This document shows positions 63,440 through 64,000 of a stretch of 64,000 bases of DNA, piece after piece. Every line of letters begins with the position of its first letter. Position 1 is the stretch's first letter. The DNA comes from Micromonospora echinospora (GTDB lineage: Bacteria; Actinomycetota; Actinomycetes; Mycobacteriales; Micromonosporaceae), in contig NZ_JACHJC010000001.1 of NCBI RefSeq assembly GCF_014203425.1, positions 5,730,001-5,794,000 on the forward strand, in the 5' to 3' direction. The position numbers and the translations under genes are program-made. The notes below the pieces were generated by a model. It did not search any database. It was given only the letters and a program-made list of their open reading frames with translations, and was not told where the DNA came from.

Positions 63440-64000
63440 ATGACCAGCAGTCCGACACCGGCCACCCGTACCAAGGTTCTCCTAGTCGACGACCACGACC
63501 TCATCCGCAAGGGCCTGCGGCACGCCTTCGAGCGTGACCGCCAGTTCGAGGTCGTGGGCGAGGCCGCCACCGCCGCGGAGGGCGTGCGCCAGGCCGGCGC
63601 GCTCCAGCCCGACGTGGTGATCATGGACCTTCGCCTGCCCGACGGCAGCGGCCTGGAGGCCACCCGCGCCCTGCGCAAGTCCAGCGCGTCGATGGGCATC
63701 GTCGTGCTGACCATGTACGCCGGCGACGACCAGCTCTTCGGTGCCCTGGAGGCCGGCGCGAGCGCGTTCGTGCCGAAGACCGCGCCGGCCGACGAGGTGG
63801 TCGCCGCGGCCCGGCACGCCGCCTCCTCCCCCAGCGCGTTCACCGCCGCCGACCTGGCCGAGGCGATGAAGCGCCGGCTGGCGCCGTCCGGCCCGCAGCT
63901 GTCCCCCCGCGAGGGCCAGGTGCTGCGGCTGCTCGCCGACGGCATGAGCGTGGCCGGCATCGCCAAGCAGCTGTTCGTCAGCGAGTCGACCGCCAAGACC
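63440..64000 (+). CDS. NarL/FixJ-family response regulator (partial, runs off the window)
   Basis: The first 187 codons are present. The receiver domain (about 12-125) has the acidic pair VDDHD, phospho-acceptor Asp63 (VIMDLRLPDG), the Thr in VVLTMY and the Lys in FVPKTA. A LuxR-type HTH begins at LSPREGQVLRLLADGMSVAGIAKQLFVSESTAKT and is cut by the window end. It is the partner of the histidine kinase seven bases upstream and would be co-transcribed with it. ATG start. Confidence 0.92.
   Translation, partial: MTSSPTPATRTKVLLVDDHDLIRKGLRHAFERDRQFEVVGEAATAAEGVRQAGALQPDVVIMDLRLPDGSGLEATRALRKSSASMGIVVLTMYAGDDQLFGALEAGASAFVPKTAPADEVVAAARHAASSPSAFTAADLAEAMKRRLAPSGPQLSPREGQVLRLLADGMSVAGIAKQLFVSESTAKT

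Overview
The window is a high-GC actinomycete chromosome segment. Codon use, GTG starts, many GTGA/ATGA start-stop overlaps and gene content (ImuA'/ImuB/DnaE2 mutasome, PASTA kinase with an Rv2175c partner, mycothiol-type enzymes, class II DAHP synthase) point to Micromonosporaceae, most likely Micromonospora or a close relative. There is no rRNA, tRNA, CRISPR array, transposase or phage gene that I can see. Sixty-odd genes fill almost everything; the last one (a response regulator) runs off the right edge.

Layout. 0-2 kb: phosphodiesterase and methyltransferase pair plus a 59-residue orphan. 2.2-9.2 kb (minus): damage-tolerance locus, read as HEPN protein, ImuA-like, ImuB, DnaE2, with a LexA-type box at 9191-9206 and several strong hairpins in its leader and between its genes. 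9.3-14.5 kb (plus): a translationally coupled operon for late carotenoid tailoring (YbaK, CrtA-like oxygenase, GNAT, CruF-like hydratase, glycosyltransferase, CrtD/CrtI-like desaturase) without the early carotenoid genes. 14.6-25.6 kb: housekeeping block (CDP-alcohol transferase, MetF, XRE-TPR regulator, polyprenyl synthase, Rv2175c-like protein, PknL-like PASTA kinase, endonuclease IV, threonine aldolase, DAHP synthase, lipoprotein). 25.8-31.5 kb: secreted chitinase, glutathione peroxidase, secreted GDSL esterase, and a patch of gene decay (GNAT lacking its cofactor core, frameshifted mycothiol-type enzyme). 31.6-39.8 kb (minus): a nitrogen-scavenging operon ureABCEFGD, urea channel, ammonium channel fused to a PII-like tail. 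39.9-45.4 kb: sugar porter, YoaK protein, ProC, PfkA, FMN-binding protein, RNase AS. 45.6-51.1 kb: Crp regulator, beheaded MFS gene, very large adenylate cyclase/ATPase/TPR protein. 51.1-61.7 kb: acyltransferase, trehalose-6-phosphate synthase, hydrolase, flavin monooxygenase, EEP hydrolase, ROK glucokinase, SRPBCC protein, acyl-CoA synthetase. 61.7-64 kb: NarL-type two-component pair.

Many of the housekeeping genes occur in the same order as Mycobacterium tuberculosis Rv2172c (MTHFR), Rv2173 (idsA2), Rv2175c, Rv2176 (pknL), Rv2178c (aroG), Rv2179c (RNase AS), Rv2182c (acyltransferase), Rv2185c (SRPBCC) and Rv2187 (fadD15). I read the window as this old backbone with accessory blocks placed between its members.

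The most unusual signal is at 55264-55446: three perfect-phase 59-bp units lie inside what would otherwise be a GTGA stop/start overlap between two genes. Each unit, read on the minus strand, is a complete 20-codon ORF with its own Shine-Dalgarno-like tail whose TGA overlaps the GTG of the next unit, ending at the start codon of the downstream hydrolase. Other items worth attention are the HEPN protein (with an RX4H motif) heading the SOS mutasome locus, the Amt-PII fusion in the urease operon, a double zinc ribbon in frame with the cyclase but lacking any usual start codon, an alpha/beta hydrolase without its nucleophile, and a recurring leaderless-promoter pattern (TAnnnT, six or seven bases, then the start codon).
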